55,521 nucleotides of DNA, taken from assembly GCA_046542305.1 (NCBI GenBank), contig JBKHBQ010000001.1, positions 1 to 55,521 on the forward strand, given 5' to 3'. The notes under the pieces are model-generated. The model was given only the letters and a program-made list of their open reading frames with translations, had not been told where the DNA came from and made no database searches. The position numbers and the translations under genes were made by a program. Position 1 is the stretch's first letter; each line of letters starts with the position of its first letter. Positions 25,712 through 33,510 of this stretch are shown here, in pieces. This DNA comes from JBKHBQ01 sp046542305. GTDB taxonomy: Bacteria > Bacteroidota > Bacteroidia > Bacteroidales > 4484-276.

Positions 25712-27061
25712 ATGGAAATCGTCTATTTATTTTCGGGGCTGCTCGTGGGCGGATTACTCGGCTGGCTGTTTTTTAAAACGAAATACGGCTCTATTCTCAA
25801 TCAGCCGCCCATGGATACCACACAACTGAGTGAGGATCTAAATTCGGTAAGGGCGGAACTGCTGGTTGCCGGCGAAAGGATTTCCGGTAAGGAAAAGCAG
25901 CTCGAATCAGCGCTCAAGGAACTCTCGGAGAATGAGCAGGAAATTATTAAACTGAATGCCTCGCTGGCCCAAAAGGAATCGGATCACCGGCATTTGCTCG
26001 AAAAACTCGAAAGCCAGAAACAGGAACTTGAAGCCATCCGCGAAAAATTCACGGTAGAATTCAGAAACCTGGCCAACGACATTCTGGAGGAAAAATCAAA
26101 AAAATTTACCGAACAAAACAGAACACAGCTCGATCAGTTGCTTAAGCCGCTCGGGGAAAAGATCAGGGATTTCGAACAGAAGGTGGAAAAAGCTTATCAG
26201 GAGGAATCCAACCAAAGATTTTCGCTTAAAGAAGAAGTAAAACGCCTGGCCGAGCTCAACCAGACCGTCAGCCAGGAAGCTCATAATCTCACCCGGGCGC
26301 TGAAAGGACAGGTAAAAACGCAGGGAAGCTGGGGCGAGATGATCCTGGAAAATATTCTTGAACGCTCGGGCCTTCAAAAAGACCGCGAGTACCGCGTTCA
26401 GCCCGGCTATACCACCGAAGACGGCCGCAGGCTTCAGCCCGATGTGGTACTCACCTACCCAGGAAACAAGAATGTGGTGGTGGATGCAAAGGTGTCGCTG
26501 AATGCCTGGGAAAGGTTTGTATCGGCCGATGAAGATGTTTTGCGTGGAAAGGAACTCAAAGCGCATTTGATTTCTGTGAAAAAACACATCGACGAACTGG
26601 CAGCCAAAAATTACCAGCACCTTTACTGCCTGAACAGCCTTGATTTCGTGATGATGTTTATGCCTGTGGAGCCGGCTTTTATGACCGCCCTCCAACACGA
26701 CAGCAACATCTGGAGCTATGCTTACGAACGCGGCATCCTCATCATAGGCCCCACCAACCTGATTGCTGCACTGAAAATGGTAGCCAGCCTGTGGCAACAG
26801 GAATATCAAAGCAGAAATGTGCTTGAAATTGCCGACCAGAGCGGAAAGCTGTACGACAAATTTGTGGGCTTCGTGGAAGACCTGCAAGGTGTGGGACAAA
26901 AAATTCAGGCTACCCAGGAAACCTACGACCGTGCCCTGAACAAGCTCTGCACAGGCCGCGGAAACCTGGTTACACGCGTGGAGAAAATCCGAAAACTCGG
27001 CGCCAGGGCAACCAAAGAACTTCCAAATATGTTATTAGAATCCACAGAAGATGAAGAATAA
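25712..27061 (+). CDS. rmuC: RmuC-family DNA recombination protein
   Basis: A 449-aa protein with an N-terminal membrane helix (MEIVYLFSGLLVGGLLGWL), a coiled coil from about residue 35 to 190, and the RmuC domain (GSWGEMILENILERSGL, VVVDAKVSLNAW, FMPVEPAF). RmuC limits inversions at short inverted repeats in E. coli and the domain resembles nucleases. The start at 25712 is chosen because the promoter overlaps the earlier TTG codon. Its 3' end overlaps the GWxTD gene by 11 bp, so the two form one unit. Confidence 0.92.
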   Translation: MEIVYLFSGLLVGGLLGWLFFKTKYGSILNQPPMDTTQLSEDLNSVRAELLVAGERISGKEKQLESALKELSENEQEIIKLNASLAQKESDHRHLLEKLESQKQELEAIREKFTVEFRNLANDILEEKSKKFTEQNRTQLDQLLKPLGEKIRDFEQKVEKAYQEESNQRFSLKEEVKRLAELNQTVSQEAHNLTRALKGQVKTQGSWGEMILENILERSGLQKDREYRVQPGYTTEDGRRLQPDVVLTYPGNKNVVVDAKVSLNAWERFVSADEDVLRGKELKAHLISVKKHIDELAAKNYQHLYCLNSLDFVMMFMPVEPAFMTALQHDSNIWSYAYERGILIIGPTNLIAALKMVASLWQQEYQSRNVLEIADQSGKLYDKFVGFVEDLQGVGQKIQATQETYDRALNKLCTGRGNLVTRVEKIRKLGARATKELPNMLLESTEDEE

Positions 27062-28313
27062 AGCAACTATCACCGTTTCAGGAATTTTTCTTCTTGCCTT
27101 GCTGGCGATGGCGGGATGCAAGGTAGGAAACGAAATCATTTCGACCAATCTGGCCGGCATGTACGAAGTTGAAAACCGGCCCGAAATAACCGGCCTTCGG
27201 GTTTTCAATCAAAACGACAGCATTTCGAGGGTTTTTGTAAGGTACGAAATGTCGAGCCTGCTCTACGAAAAGGAAACCCTGATGGACAATTACACAGCCA
27301 AATACACGATTTCCTACCAACTGTACCCGTCCTATGAAAGTAATCAACTGCTCGACAGCGCATCCTTTTTTCTGGAAGATTCCGTTCATTACGGCAAGCA
27401 AAAGGAAATGGTTTTCGACTTTTCGGCTAAGGCACCCTATCCGGGTGAATACCTGCTTGAGGTACGGCTCGAAGATCTGAACAAGGAAACGGAAAGTGTT
27501 TTTCCGGTAGCAATTTACAAACTTTCCAAAAACAGCGCTCAGTATTTTTTGCCTATCGATGAGCAGGAAAATGTGATCTTTAACGACTGGATAAGCTGGA
27601 AGACCAGGTTCAGGATTATGTCGACCGATCCGGAAACCGATCATCTGTACGTACGTTATTACAACCGCAACTTCCCCGTTGCCCGCCCTCCCTACTCCAT
27701 GGCACATGACCGCACCTATGAATATGATGCCGATGAGCAATTTACAGTTGAAATGGAAAACGGGATCAGCGAATTCTTACAGTTCGGACGGGAAGGCATT
27801 TTTCATTTCCTTGCCGATACTTCCGGGCGCGAGGGCCTTACCCTGTACAGGTTTCATGACGATTATCCGCAGATCACCGACGCCGCCCGGCTGGTTCCAC
27901 CACTCAGATATCTTACCACCTCCAAAGAATTCAACCACCTGTTGGGCGCCGAAAATCCTAAAGTGGCCGTGGACAGCTTCTGGATAAAAACTGCTGGCAA
28001 CGAAGAACGCGCCGTGGAACTCATCAGGGAATATTACAGCCGGGTAGAGTTTGCCAACCAATACTTTACATCATACAAGGAAGGCTGGAAAACCGATCGC
28101 GGAATGTTGTACATCGTGTTTGGACCGCCGCAGATCGTTTACAGACGAACCGACATCGAAACATGGATTTATGGTGAACAGGGCAACAGGATTTCGCTGC
28201 GGTTCGATTTTATAAAAACCATCAATCCGTTTACGGATGAGGACTACAGCCTTCAGCGGAAAGAGGAATATAAAAACCCCTGGTTTATAGCAGTGGATTA
28301 CTTGCGGAGATAA
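27051..28313 (+). CDS. GWxTD-domain lipoprotein
   Basis: A 420-aa lipoprotein with the lipobox LAMAGC (Cys23). The C-terminal part carries the family motif EGWKTDRGMLYIVFGPP (GWxTD) and a tryptophan-rich end. The N-terminal 300 residues look like beta-sandwich modules. The family is frequent in Bacteroidota and its role is unknown. It overlaps rmuC by 11 bp. A leftward terminator starts directly at its stop codon. Confidence 0.88.
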   Translation: MKNKATITVSGIFLLALLAMAGCKVGNEIISTNLAGMYEVENRPEITGLRVFNQNDSISRVFVRYEMSSLLYEKETLMDNYTAKYTISYQLYPSYESNQLLDSASFFLEDSVHYGKQKEMVFDFSAKAPYPGEYLLEVRLEDLNKETESVFPVAIYKLSKNSAQYFLPIDEQENVIFNDWISWKTRFRIMSTDPETDHLYVRYYNRNFPVARPPYSMAHDRTYEYDADEQFTVEMENGISEFLQFGREGIFHFLADTSGREGLTLYRFHDDYPQITDAARLVPPLRYLTTSKEFNHLLGAENPKVAVDSFWIKTAGNEERAVELIREYYSRVEFANQYFTSYKEGWKTDRGMLYIVFGPPQIVYRRTDIETWIYGEQGNRISLRFDFIKTINPFTDEDYSLQRKEEYKNPWFIAVDYLRR

Positions 28314-28343
28314 AAAAACCACCCATGCGGGGCACAGGTGGTT
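28312..28343 (-). terminator. Terminator of the ECF/head-GIN operon
   Basis: On the minus strand, AACCACC (28337-28343 side) pairs with GGTGGTT (28317-28323 side), with a 13-base loop, followed by seven T (28312-28318). It lies 26 bp after the last head-GIN gene and abuts the stop of the convergent GWxTD gene. Confidence 0.8.
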
Positions 28344-28368
28344 GCACTACCAATCCGGTAAAAAAAAA

Positions 28369-29091
28369 TTATCTTTTTTTGATGCTTCCGGATCCGCTTT
28401 CGTGAAAGTTTATCTTCGGATCTCCCTTGTAACGGATACTTCCGGCTCCCATAACCCGGGCTTCGAGTTCTTGGGTAACGAAAACGCGGGCGTCGCCTGC
28501 ACCGCCGATTTCTATTTCCATTTCAGCAACTTCAAATTCGTATGCATCTACTTCTGCCGCCCCGGAAACATCGATCACACAGGTTCCTGCGCTTCCTTTC
28601 AGTTCCAGTTCGCTGGCGCCCGAAAATTCACATATCATGCTTTTCACCGTTAAATCGAGCATGATTTCGCAAGCACCGCTGCCGTCGATTTTCAGGTTAT
28701 CCAGATTTAATGCATTCTGACTCTCCACCTCCACTGCACCGGAAAGATCGAGATCTTCCAGGGTCTGGAAACTGATGAAAACATTCATTTCCTTGGCATT
28801 TCTGATATTTTCTTCACTCTTTATAATAAGCGTTCCGCCGCGAACTTCGGTTCTGATGATAGGCAACAGGTTTTCATCGGCTTCAATTACAAGCGATTCG
28901 CCCTGGCCTTGCGTAAGAAACACTTCGAACGCACCGCTTATTTTTATGGCATCAAACCGGGAAATCTCCCTTGTTTGCTTTTGTACGTTGCCGTTTCCGT
29001 CCACACCCTCCACAAACATACATGCGGAACTGGTGAGGGTGAGGATTCCGAGGATGGAAAGCAGCCCTGTTAAAATCAGTTTTTTTATCAT
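28369..29091 (-). CDS. Head-GIN (DUF2807) lipoprotein
   Basis: A 240-aa lipoprotein (lipobox near SSAC, Cys24) with one DUF2807 head-GIN domain, a predicted right-handed beta-helix. The rungs repeat a short turn: LSGAVEVE, GSGACEIM, FSGASELE, VSGAAEVD, IGGAGDAR and MGAGSIRYKG. Where the upstream paralogue has GSGD, this one mostly has SGA followed by an acidic residue. It is the last gene of the ECF operon, 40 bp after the first head-GIN gene. The function is unknown; adhesion or envelope sensing is only suggested. Confidence 0.85.
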   Translation of the reverse strand: MIKKLILTGLLSILGILTLTSSACMFVEGVDGNGNVQKQTREISRFDAIKISGAFEVFLTQGQGESLVIEADENLLPIIRTEVRGGTLIIKSEENIRNAKEMNVFISFQTLEDLDLSGAVEVESQNALNLDNLKIDGSGACEIMLDLTVKSMICEFSGASELELKGSAGTCVIDVSGAAEVDAYEFEVAEMEIEIGGAGDARVFVTQELEARVMGAGSIRYKGDPKINFHESGSGSIKKR

Positions 29092-29131
29092 TGTGGTGAT
29101 TTATTTGATGAATGACTGAGACATTGCGTGG

Positions 29132-29980
29132 TTACCTGTGATAAACTTCTCCCGAGCCACTTGCCGAAACATCCACGGATGTAGGATCACCTTTGTAGGT
29201 GAGATCGCCGGAGCCGCGCAGGCGTGCCTTGAGATGTCCTGAAACGGAAACCACCGCATCACCCGAACCGTTGGTGGATACTTCCACGTCCCGGGCCTGC
29301 AGGCCATAGAGATTGATGTCGCCCGAGGCCATCTGCTCCACTTCCACTTTCTCGGCGGTGCCGCTCAGGCTTACATCACCCGACCCCATCACCCGGATAT
29401 TGCATTCGGTAAGATGGAGGTCTTCGGCTTCGAAATCTCCCGATCCGTTGATTTTTAGCAAGAACATGCCCTGCACACCCGATACCTCAACATCTCCGGA
29501 ACCATTAATGTAGGTTGACAGGTTTTTTACGTCAAAGTTGATATCCACATTCCCCGATCCGTTGATGCCAATCTCGAAATCCATTCCACTGATCTCGTTC
29601 TCGCTTTCCACATCACCGGAACCATTGATGGTGATGGCAGAAAGTTTATCGACGGTAATGTAAATTTCCATTTCCTTGTAATTTCGGATATTGCCATCGA
29701 TGTCGATTTCCAGTTCGTCGCCTTTCACCTTGGTTTCAACCATTTCCTGCAGGTTTTCATCCGTACGCACCTTTACGTCCACATTATTTCCCTGACGGAT
29801 AAATACATCAGCCGAACAGGAAACGTCAATTTTTGAAAAAGACGAAACATCCCTGGTGGTGGTTACTACCTGGCCGTTGCCTTTTTCACCAATACCCCAT
29901 TGCGCCGAAGCCGGGAGGGTGAAAAAGATGGTGATAAATGCTGCTGTAAGTGAAATGCTTGCTAATTTCATTGTTTTCAT
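29132..29980 (-). CDS. Head-GIN (DUF2807) secreted protein with GSGD ladder
   Basis: A 282-aa protein with a cleavable signal peptide (ending PASAQ) and a head-GIN domain. The C-terminal 160 residues repeat the turn NGSGD or a close variant about every 20 residues: INGSGDVES, INGSGNVDI, INGSGDVEV, INGSGDFEA, MGSGDVSL, MASGDINL, TNGSGDAVV and RGSGDLTY. This periodicity predicts a beta-solenoid with an Asn/Ser/Asp face. It lies 51 bp after the DUF4097-like gene and has its own ECF-type promoter motif at 30004-30029. Confidence 0.88.
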   Translation of the reverse strand: MKTMKLASISLTAAFITIFFTLPASAQWGIGEKGNGQVVTTTRDVSSFSKIDVSCSADVFIRQGNNVDVKVRTDENLQEMVETKVKGDELEIDIDGNIRNYKEMEIYITVDKLSAITINGSGDVESENEISGMDFEIGINGSGNVDINFDVKNLSTYINGSGDVEVSGVQGMFLLKINGSGDFEAEDLHLTECNIRVMGSGDVSLSGTAEKVEVEQMASGDINLYGLQARDVEVSTNGSGDAVVSVSGHLKARLRGSGDLTYKGDPTSVDVSASGSGEVYHR

Positions 29981-30003
29981 TTTGATTTAATTTTTACTGA
30001 TTG

Positions 30004-30029
30004 GACGTAAGTTTTCTAAAATAGTTACA
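30004..30029 (-). promoter_or_regulatory. Candidate ECF promoter before the first head-GIN gene
   Basis: On the minus strand, TGTAACT (30023-30029), 16 bases, GTC (30004-30006), 24 nt before the ATG at 29980. It has the same spacing and core as the site upstream of the ECF sigma gene (32287-32312). Confidence 0.5.
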
Positions 30030-30031
30030 GT

Positions 30032-31102
30032 TTAATACCCGATGGCAACGCCACCAAATCCGCTGTTGATCTTTACGGTAGCTTTCGGGTTTTTATTTTC
30101 ACCAAATACACCTTCATACATCGAGTCGGTGGTAGTGGAAACTTTTTTGGTGAAAGTCGCCATATTCTCAGGATACTCCAGGGAGCAGAATTCAAGGTCT
30201 GCATTGAGGTTGAAACTGGTTCCGCTGTCAAAGTCAAGGTTCACCGATCCAAAATTGTTGTCGATGGATACTGATTCAAATTCCCGGCTGATTCCTTTTA
30301 CGTTAAGGTTTCCGTATTCGGTTTCTGCTTCAAGTGCTTTTTGCAATGAACGTATCTCGAAATCGGTGAGTTTTGTTGATATTTCGATAACATTCACTGT
30401 GCCGATACTGATCTGGCCGCCTTCGTTTTCAATCTCCAACTGGTCGACCTGTCCGATTTCCACATTTGAAAATTCCGAATTGATCTCGAGGTTCTCAGCT
30501 TTTTTGATGTCAACTTCGGCGTAATTTACATCCACCTCGCCGCGTGCGATATATTTCACCTCGGCATCACTGAAACCGATTTCCAGTTCGTTGTCGCTGC
30601 CAAGCAAGGCAACGATTTCGATGCTTCCATACTGGCTGCTGATCTTTGCATGGCCTTCCACCGATTCCACGAATGCATTTCCAAACATATGCTCCATGTC
30701 GAGTTTCAGGCTTTTGGGCATGTAGACGTTAATATCCACTGAAAGCTTGTTTTTACCATTGTCGAAAAGTTTGTAGCTGAGGTTGCTCGTAATGTATACG
30801 CCCTCGCGGTCGCCCTCCACTTTCACATCTATTTTTTCGAGCAAGCGTGCAGCTTTTTCTTCACTCATCTCCTTCATCACTGCCGTCACGTTTACCCAAA
30901 CGGTATTTTCATTCCAGTTTTTCAGGGTCACGTCCCCGAATTTATGATCAATGCCCACTACGGCATCCTGGTTTACCTCAAAACGCTGATCGGCAATTAC
31001 CTTTTCAACTTGTTTATTTGCCTGAAGGTTGCCGGTCATAAAAACCAGCACCATCATAATGCCACCTGCTTTTCTTATTACATTTTTCATCATTAATCTC
31101 AT
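30032..31102 (-). CDS. Secreted DUF4097-like beta-repeat protein
   Basis: A 356-aa exported protein (hydrophobic segment about residues 14-27). The rest is strongly repetitive beta structure with alternating short strands: HKFGDVTLKNW, MFGNAFVESV, QYGSIEIVAL, EFSNVEIGQV, EYGNLNVKGI, NFGSVNLDF and GFGGVAIGY. This (F/Y)G-x-(V/I/L) periodicity is typical of DUF4097/adhesin-like solenoids. Its ATG overlaps the stop of the membrane protein gene (TAATG at 31100-31104), which implies translational coupling. The function is unknown. Confidence 0.82.
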   Translation of the reverse strand: MRLMMKNVIRKAGGIMMVLVFMTGNLQANKQVEKVIADQRFEVNQDAVVGIDHKFGDVTLKNWNENTVWVNVTAVMKEMSEEKAARLLEKIDVKVEGDREGVYITSNLSYKLFDNGKNKLSVDINVYMPKSLKLDMEHMFGNAFVESVEGHAKISSQYGSIEIVALLGSDNELEIGFSDAEVKYIARGEVDVNYAEVDIKKAENLEINSEFSNVEIGQVDQLEIENEGGQISIGTVNVIEISTKLTDFEIRSLQKALEAETEYGNLNVKGISREFESVSIDNNFGSVNLDFDSGTSFNLNADLEFCSLEYPENMATFTKKVSTTTDSMYEGVFGENKNPKATVKINSGFGGVAIGY

Positions 31103-31680
31103 TATGGATTCATCATTTGATTTTCATCAAGGTTACTGCTGGCCTGATTGAGCTGCTCAAGTATTTGGTCCATGATCTCTGCTTTCTTACGTTTATTATT
31201 CACAAGCGCCGCCTTGAGCATCTTGTTGTCGGGATGCTTGGCATACTCCTTTTCGATTTCAGCCAGGTTGGCATCGATTTTTTCGAGTTGCTTGTTGGCG
31301 ATCATTTTAACGCGGTTGGCTTCTTCAGGATTGATGGCTACTTCATCAATCTGCTCGACTTTTGAAGAAGAAACGGCATCGTAGTACGCGAACACATTTT
31401 CCAATTCATCGGAGAGAGTGATCCTGGTAACCTCGCGCATAACTGCCCCGCTGATATCCGAAATGGAAAACCTGAATACCAGGTAGGATGCCGTAATGAA
31501 CACCAGCGCGATGGCGGCAATTTTAAAGATAGTGAACGGTCGGGCCGATTTCACCTCCTTCTCGCGTTCCACCTCGAGCTGGTCGAGCTTCCCGAGGAAA
31601 CGGCCGCGATGGCCCTCCGGCAGATTCCGGTTGTCGAAAAATTCCGGATTATCTTTTATTTTTTTTTCTAAAAACGACAT
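31102..31680 (-). CDS. One-TM protein, probable anti-sigma partner
   Basis: A 192-aa protein with a basic, charged N-terminus (about 47 residues) containing LPEGHRGRFLGKL, one membrane helix (about 48-66) and a periplasmic part. The last 80 residues form a charged coiled coil (KQLEKIDANLAEIEKEYAKH). It directly follows the ECF sigma gene (23 bp), which is the usual place for an anti-sigma factor. No zinc HxxxCxxC motif is present. The PEGHxxRFxxKL pattern looks like that of small proteins beside ECF genes in Bacteroidota. Function is inferred from position and topology. Confidence 0.65.
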   Translation of the reverse strand: MSFLEKKIKDNPEFFDNRNLPEGHRGRFLGKLDQLEVEREKEVKSARPFTIFKIAAIALVFITASYLVFRFSISDISGAVMREVTRITLSDELENVFAYYDAVSSSKVEQIDEVAINPEEANRVKMIANKQLEKIDANLAEIEKEYAKHPDNKMLKAALVNNKRKKAEIMDQILEQLNQASSNLDENQMMNP

Positions 31681-31703
31681 GGTCTTTATGCGTTATCAGT
31701 TTT

Positions 31704-32270
31704 TTATTTTCTTTTTTCAACTATTACCTGAAGCAGTTTTTGCTTGGCGCGCGAAAACCTTGTCCGCACATTGCCATAACTTGTGTTCAGCATTTCTGCA
31801 ATTTCCTGGTGATCGTAGCCTTCGATAAGGTGCAACGAAAGGATGATCCGGTAGGAATCGGGAAGGCTGTTAATTCCGTCCCTGATTTCTTCGATCCTGC
31901 AGAACATATTTTCGGAGTATTCGTCCTCGTGTGCTTGCGGATCTTCGGGTTCGGTATTACTTTCGTCGAGGCTTATTGTTTTAGGTGCGCCGCGGATGTG
32001 ATTGATGGACCGGTTGATAACGATCCGTTTGAGCCACGATCCGAAGCTGCCTTCGCCTCTGAAGGTATTGATCTTTTTAAATGCCTCAATGAACGCTTCC
32101 TGCATGATGTCCTCGGCAGCCGCCGTGTGCCCTACAATCCTCAGACTGGTATTGTACATGGCGCCGGCGTACATGTCGTACAGTTTTACCTGGGCATCTC
32201 TGTCGTTGTACCTGCAGGCTTCTATCAGCTCGCTGTGAATGTCTTTTACTGCCGTTTCCAATTTTGCCAT
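31704..32270 (-). CDS. ECF-type RNA polymerase sigma factor
   Basis: A 188-aa group 4 sigma factor when started at the ATG at 32268-32270; an upstream ATG at 32372 would run through the rpoD terminator and the promoter, so it is rejected. Region 2 shows AAAEDIMQEAFIEAFKKI and GSFGSWLKRIVINRSINH; region 4 shows YDHQEIAEMLNTSYGNVRTR, the DNA-binding helix. It heads a five-gene operon with the one-TM protein and three solenoid proteins. An ECF-type motif upstream suggests autoregulation. Confidence 0.9.
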   Translation of the reverse strand: MAKLETAVKDIHSELIEACRYNDRDAQVKLYDMYAGAMYNTSLRIVGHTAAAEDIMQEAFIEAFKKINTFRGEGSFGSWLKRIVINRSINHIRGAPKTISLDESNTEPEDPQAHEDEYSENMFCRIEEIRDGINSLPDSYRIILSLHLIEGYDHQEIAEMLNTSYGNVRTRFSRAKQKLLQVIVEKRK

Positions 32271-32286
32271 TTGAATTCGATATAGT

Positions 32287-32312
32287 GACACATCAAAAAA
32301 CAGATTGTTACA
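32287..32312 (-). promoter_or_regulatory. Candidate autoregulatory ECF promoter
   Basis: On the minus strand, TGTAACA (32306-32312), 16 bases, GTC (32287-32289), 17 nt before the ATG. The architecture resembles ECF promoters in general (an AAC-containing -35 and a GTC-type -10). A near-identical site is at 30004-30029. Confidence 0.5.
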
Positions 32313-32329
32313 CTTGTGCCGAAAATTAC

Positions 32330-32366
32330 AAAAAAAAAGGGACCAATCGTATCGACAGGCCCCTTT
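32330..32366 (-). terminator. Terminator of rpoD
   Basis: On the minus strand, AAAGGGGCC pairs with GGTCCCTTT (one G-U), with a 13-base loop, followed by a run of T. It begins 26 bp after the rpoD stop and lies just upstream of the ECF promoter. Confidence 0.85.
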
Positions 32367-32392
32367 AACCAAAAACCAAAATGAAAAATTTT

Positions 32393-33259
32393 TTACTGCC
32401 CCAAATAGGCTTTGAGCAATTTACTCCTTGAGGTATGTTTTAGTCTTCTGATTGCTTTTTCCTTGATTTGTCTCACGCGTTCGCGTGTAAGGTCGAATTT
32501 CATGGCAATTTCATCCAGTGTCAGTCCGTGGTTCATACCGATACCGTAATAGAGGTTGATCACATCGCGCTCTTTTTTGGTAAGGGTAGCCAGCGAACGC
32601 TGAATTTCCCTGGCCAGTGATTCCTTCATGAGATCCTTATCGGTAGTGGGATTATCATCGGATACGTAGATATCCAGCAGGCTCATGTCTTCATCCTGGG
32701 TAAGGGGGGCGTCCATGGAAACGGTACGGGTAGTGATTTTCAGTACCGAGTCTACCTTGTTTTCAGGCAAATCCAATGAAGCAGCGATCTCGTCCGGTGA
32801 TGGCGGACGTTCGAACTTTTGTTCAAGTTTCGACGACTCTTTACGAATCCTGTTTAGCGAACCTACCTGGTTGAGCGGCAATCTGACAATGCGGGATTGC
32901 TCGGCCAGCGCCTGGAGAATAGACTGGCGAATCCACCACACGGCATAGGAGATAAATTTAAAACCGCGCGTTTCGTCGAATCTCTGGGCTGCTTTTATCA
33001 AACCGAGATTGCCCTCGTTGATGAGGTCCGGCAAACTTAGTCCCTGATTCTGGTACTGCTTGGCCACGGAGACCACAAAGCGAAGATTGGCTTTTGTTAG
33101 TTTTTCCAGGGCCATCTGGTCGCCCTGTTTAATGCGCTGTGCAAGCTGAACCTCTTCTTCGGCTGTGATCAATTCTTCCTTCCCGATATCCTGCAGGTAC
33201 TTATCCAGAGACGCAGTTTCCCGATTCGTGATCGATTTAGTGATCTTTAACTGTCTCAT
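32393..33259 (-). CDS. rpoD: Primary sigma factor RpoD/SigA
   Basis: A 288-aa sigma-70 factor with regions 1.2, 2, 3 and 4 but no region 1.1, as usual for the housekeeping sigma of Bacteroidota. Region 2 shows RFVVSVAKQYQNQGLSLPDL and FKFISYAVWWIRQSI; region 4 shows TLDEIAMKFDLTRERVRQIK. It directs RNA polymerase to the TAnnTTTG promoters seen through this window. It is a single gene with its own terminator. An exact 12-bp inverted repeat lies about 160 bp upstream. Confidence 0.96.
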   Translation of the reverse strand: MRQLKITKSITNRETASLDKYLQDIGKEELITAEEEVQLAQRIKQGDQMALEKLTKANLRFVVSVAKQYQNQGLSLPDLINEGNLGLIKAAQRFDETRGFKFISYAVWWIRQSILQALAEQSRIVRLPLNQVGSLNRIRKESSKLEQKFERPPSPDEIAASLDLPENKVDSVLKITTRTVSMDAPLTQDEDMSLLDIYVSDDNPTTDKDLMKESLAREIQRSLATLTKKERDVINLYYGIGMNHGLTLDEIAMKFDLTRERVRQIKEKAIRRLKHTSRSKLLKAYLGQ

Positions 33260-33415
33260 TAAAACCCTTTCTTATGAAAAATTAGTAAACGTTAACCCTA
33301 TAGAAAATTGTTTTATTGTGTGTAATTCAAAAAAAAAATGAACGCACATATTTAACTGGCCAAATGTTAAAATATTGTTAGAACAACAAACTCCGCATTC
33401 TGTTCAAACATACAC

Positions 33416-33451
33416 TGACCATGCATGAGCCGTTAAACCCATGCATGGTCA
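33416..33451. repeat. Perfect 12-bp inverted repeat upstream of rpoD
   Basis: TGACCATGCATG (33416-33427) and CATGCATGGTCA (33440-33451) flank a 12-base loop. It lies 60 bp beyond the HtrA gene's promoter-distal neighbour, that is, upstream of rpoD and after the htrA stop at 33511. No T-run on either strand, so it could be a binding site or a weak terminator. Confidence 0.75.
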
Positions 33452-33510
33452 CTACATGTCGACTTTCATTATCCGAAAGTTACGATAAAATAGAGGGCTT
33501 GTCAAGAAAT

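Noticed and set aside
32271..32372. Longer start for the ECF sigma factor
   Set aside because: The extra 34 residues would be encoded across the rpoD terminator and the candidate promoter and show no sigma homology.
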